From Chloroflexota bacterium (lineage in GTDB: Bacteria > Chloroflexota > Limnocylindria > Limnocylindrales > CSP1-4): a DNA stretch of 7,166 nucleotides. Of the stretch, positions 6,391 through 7,166 are shown one piece after another; the stretch's first letter is position 1; each line of letters starts with the position of its first letter. The stretch is taken from positions 1 to 7,166 of the forward strand of contig JAJYGO010000456.1 of assembly GCA_021785115.1 (NCBI GenBank), written 5' to 3'. Position numbers and translations under genes: made by a program. Under the pieces are notes generated by a model. The model did no database searches. It saw only the letters and a list, made by a program, of their open reading frames with translations, and was not told the origin of the DNA.

Positions 6391-6418
6391 TTGCACCATG
6401 CGGCTATCGGCATATAAT
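6391..6418 (+). promoter_or_regulatory. Sigma-70-type promoter of the marR-MFS operon
   Basis: A perfect -10 TATAAT (6413-6418) follows TTGCAC (6391-6396, four of six matches to TTGACA) with a 16-nt spacer. The surroundings are noticeably more A/T-rich than the rest of the window. Transcription should start about 6-8 nt after the -10, at 6425-6427, which coincides with the A of the marR ATG (6427). A second TTG hexamer, TTGCGC at 6385-6390, is too far away at 22 nt. This is the only clear housekeeping-type promoter in the window. Confidence 0.75.
6398..6413 (+). promoter_or_regulatory. Candidate MarR operator overlapping the -10
   Basis: The 16-bp segment ATGCGGCTATCGGCAT is an imperfect palindrome: its outer ATGC and GCAT arms pair fully, with one inner mismatch per half. 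It fills the spacer and touches the first base of the -10, an ideal place for a MarR dimer to block polymerase. A second inverted repeat, GATAG (6380-6384) and CTATC (6404-6408), brackets the -35. MarR proteins typically autoregulate through palindromes of this length; binding here is inferred. Confidence 0.4.
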
Positions 6419-6426
6419 CCGGTCCG

Positions 6427-6915
6427 ATGGACTATTCGGGAGAGCGGAGAGAAGAGCAGCGGCAGCGCACGCCCGAGACGCGAGCGCTCCGCGCGCTCAT
6501 GCAGGCCGTTGCGCTGGCCGAACCGCTGCAGCGCGAGCTCGCCCGGCGGCATGGCGTGTCGGTCGGCGACCTGTTCGCGCTGCGGCGACTGGCGCAGCTC
6601 GGCGACACGACGACGGCGAGGTTTGGCGAGGCGTGCGGCGTGCGACGCTCGGCGACCACCGACCTCGTCGACCGGCTCGAGTCGGCGGGCCTGGTGGAGC
6701 GGTGCCCGGACCCGGCCGACCGTCGCGTCCGGATCGTGCGTCTGACCGGCGCGGGCCGCGAGGCGCAGGCGGGCAGGGACCTCGTCGCGGACAGCGTGCT
6801 CGCGGAGCGCGTGCGCCGCTTCTCCTCCGAGGAACAGATACGACTCGCGGAACTGCTCGAGCGCGCGGTGCAGCCGTCACCCGAGGACAAGGCCGCGGTG
6901 GAGGCAGGTACGTGA
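6427..6915 (+). CDS. MarR-family transcriptional regulator
   Basis: A 162-residue winged helix-turn-helix repressor expected to bind DNA as a dimer and to release it on binding a small ligand or on oxidation. N- and C-terminal helices (about 16-40 and 112-148) form the dimer domain. The winged helix lies between: [17 protein letters not shown], then recognition-helix region [19 protein letters not shown] (72-90), then the wing [18 protein letters not shown] (93-110) with the family's DRR (98-100). Cys70 and Cys93 flank the recognition helix and could make it redox-responsive, which is inference. There is no Shine-Dalgarno: the ATG lies 8 nt after a perfect TATAAT, so the mRNA should be leaderless. 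The stop overlaps the GTG of the MFS gene (GTGA), so the two are translationally coupled. The likely role is control of the adjacent efflux pump and of itself. Confidence 0.92.
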   Translation: MDYSGERREEQRQRTPETRALRALMQAVALAEPLQRELARRHGVSVGDLFALRRLAQLGDTTTARFGEACGVRRSATTDLVDRLESAGLVERCPDPADRRVRIVRLTGAGREAQAGRDLVADSVLAERVRRFSSEEQIRLAELLERAVQPSPEDKAAVEAGT

Positions 6916-7166
6916 CAGAACGAGTGGCCGGCGGCGCACCGGAACAGGCGGTCGCGCCCCCGACGCGGGGTGGCGGCCGCGGCCGGACGAGACGGCACGA
7001 CCCGAACTACAAGTGGATCGCGCTCTCGAACACGACGCTCGGTGTGCTCATGGCGTCGATCAACGGGTCGATCGTCATCATCTCGCTGCCCGCCATCTTC
7101 CGGGGCATCGCGATCAACCCGCTCGACCCGGCCAGCACGAGCTATCTGCTCTGGATCTTCATGGGC
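6912..7166 (+). CDS. MFS multidrug efflux transporter, DHA2-like (5' part)
   Basis: The first 85 codons of a major facilitator superfamily exporter; the frame is open to the window edge, so the gene is partial. A 33-residue, Arg/Gly/Pro-rich cytoplasmic N-terminus leads into the first membrane helix (about 35-62: [20 protein letters not shown], then VIISLPAIF). A loop ([14 protein letters not shown]) follows, then the start of helix 2 (YLLWIFMG). The helix-1 pattern and the extended loop resemble the 14-helix DHA2 (EmrB/QacA) drug:proton antiporters. Where many of them carry Asp in the helix-1 motif LDxTIVNVALP, this protein has Asn51. The GTG start overlaps the marR stop by 4 nt and has GGAGG (6900-6904) 7 nt upstream. 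Export of drugs or toxic metabolites under MarR control is the likely role; the substrate is unknown. Confidence 0.85.
   Translation, partial: MTERVAGGAPEQAVAPPTRGGGRGRTRRHDPNYKWIALSNTTLGVLMASINGSIVIISLPAIFRGIAINPLDPASTSYLLWIFMG

Noticed and set aside
1..7166. CRISPR array, tRNA, rRNA, insertion sequence or attachment site
   Set aside because: No regularly spaced repeats, cloverleaf-like segments, transposase motifs or long terminal inverted repeats were recognised on either strand.

Overview
The window is about 70% G+C by eye and densely coding, with strongly G/C-biased third codon positions. Everything reads as the chromosome of a high-GC bacterium. The gene types (RhlE-like helicase, ECF sigma factor with a zinc-binding anti-sigma tail, MarR plus a DHA2-type MFS pump with a long basic N-terminus, a leaderless transcript) fit Actinomycetota such as Thermoleophilia, or Chloroflexota such as the Limnocylindria/Ellin6529 lineage. 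The sequence alone does not settle which. I see no phage, IS, CRISPR, tRNA or rRNA signal.

Left part, minus strand (25-3631): an intracellular GH36 alpha-galactosidase (25-2247) lies downstream of a DEAD-box RNA helicase of the RhlE type (2339-3631), with a 91-nt gap. The helicase probably starts at a TTG with a good Shine-Dalgarno, and its upstream region can form alternative GC-rich hairpins.

Middle (3632-4491): no intact gene. From about 4014 to 4460 the plus strand carries two pieces of a two-component system. One is the last third of a response-regulator receiver domain ([14 protein letters not shown] motif). The other, about 60 nt later in a different frame, is the C-terminal ATP-binding end of a histidine kinase (DTGPG, F-box, GSTGLGL). 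The DNA-binding domain, the sensor and the phospho-acceptor histidine are all missing, so this looks like the scar of an internal deletion.

Right part, plus strand: a tight cluster of a small DUF2892/YgaP-like two-helix membrane protein (4492-4710), an ECF-type sigma factor fused in one reading frame to an HxxxCxxC zinc-binding anti-sigma domain (4729-5679), and a class I SAM methyltransferase (5672-6314/6316) that overlaps the sigma gene by 8 nt. A second unit follows: a MarR repressor (6427-6915) whose ATG lies 8 nt after a perfect TATAAT, so its mRNA should be leaderless, translationally coupled (GTGA overlap) to an MFS drug-efflux transporter that runs off the right edge.

The observations most worth following are the sigma/anti-sigma fusion and its operon partners, the two-component remnant, and the leaderless MarR promoter with inverted repeats. 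I found no clearly new defence or mobile system.
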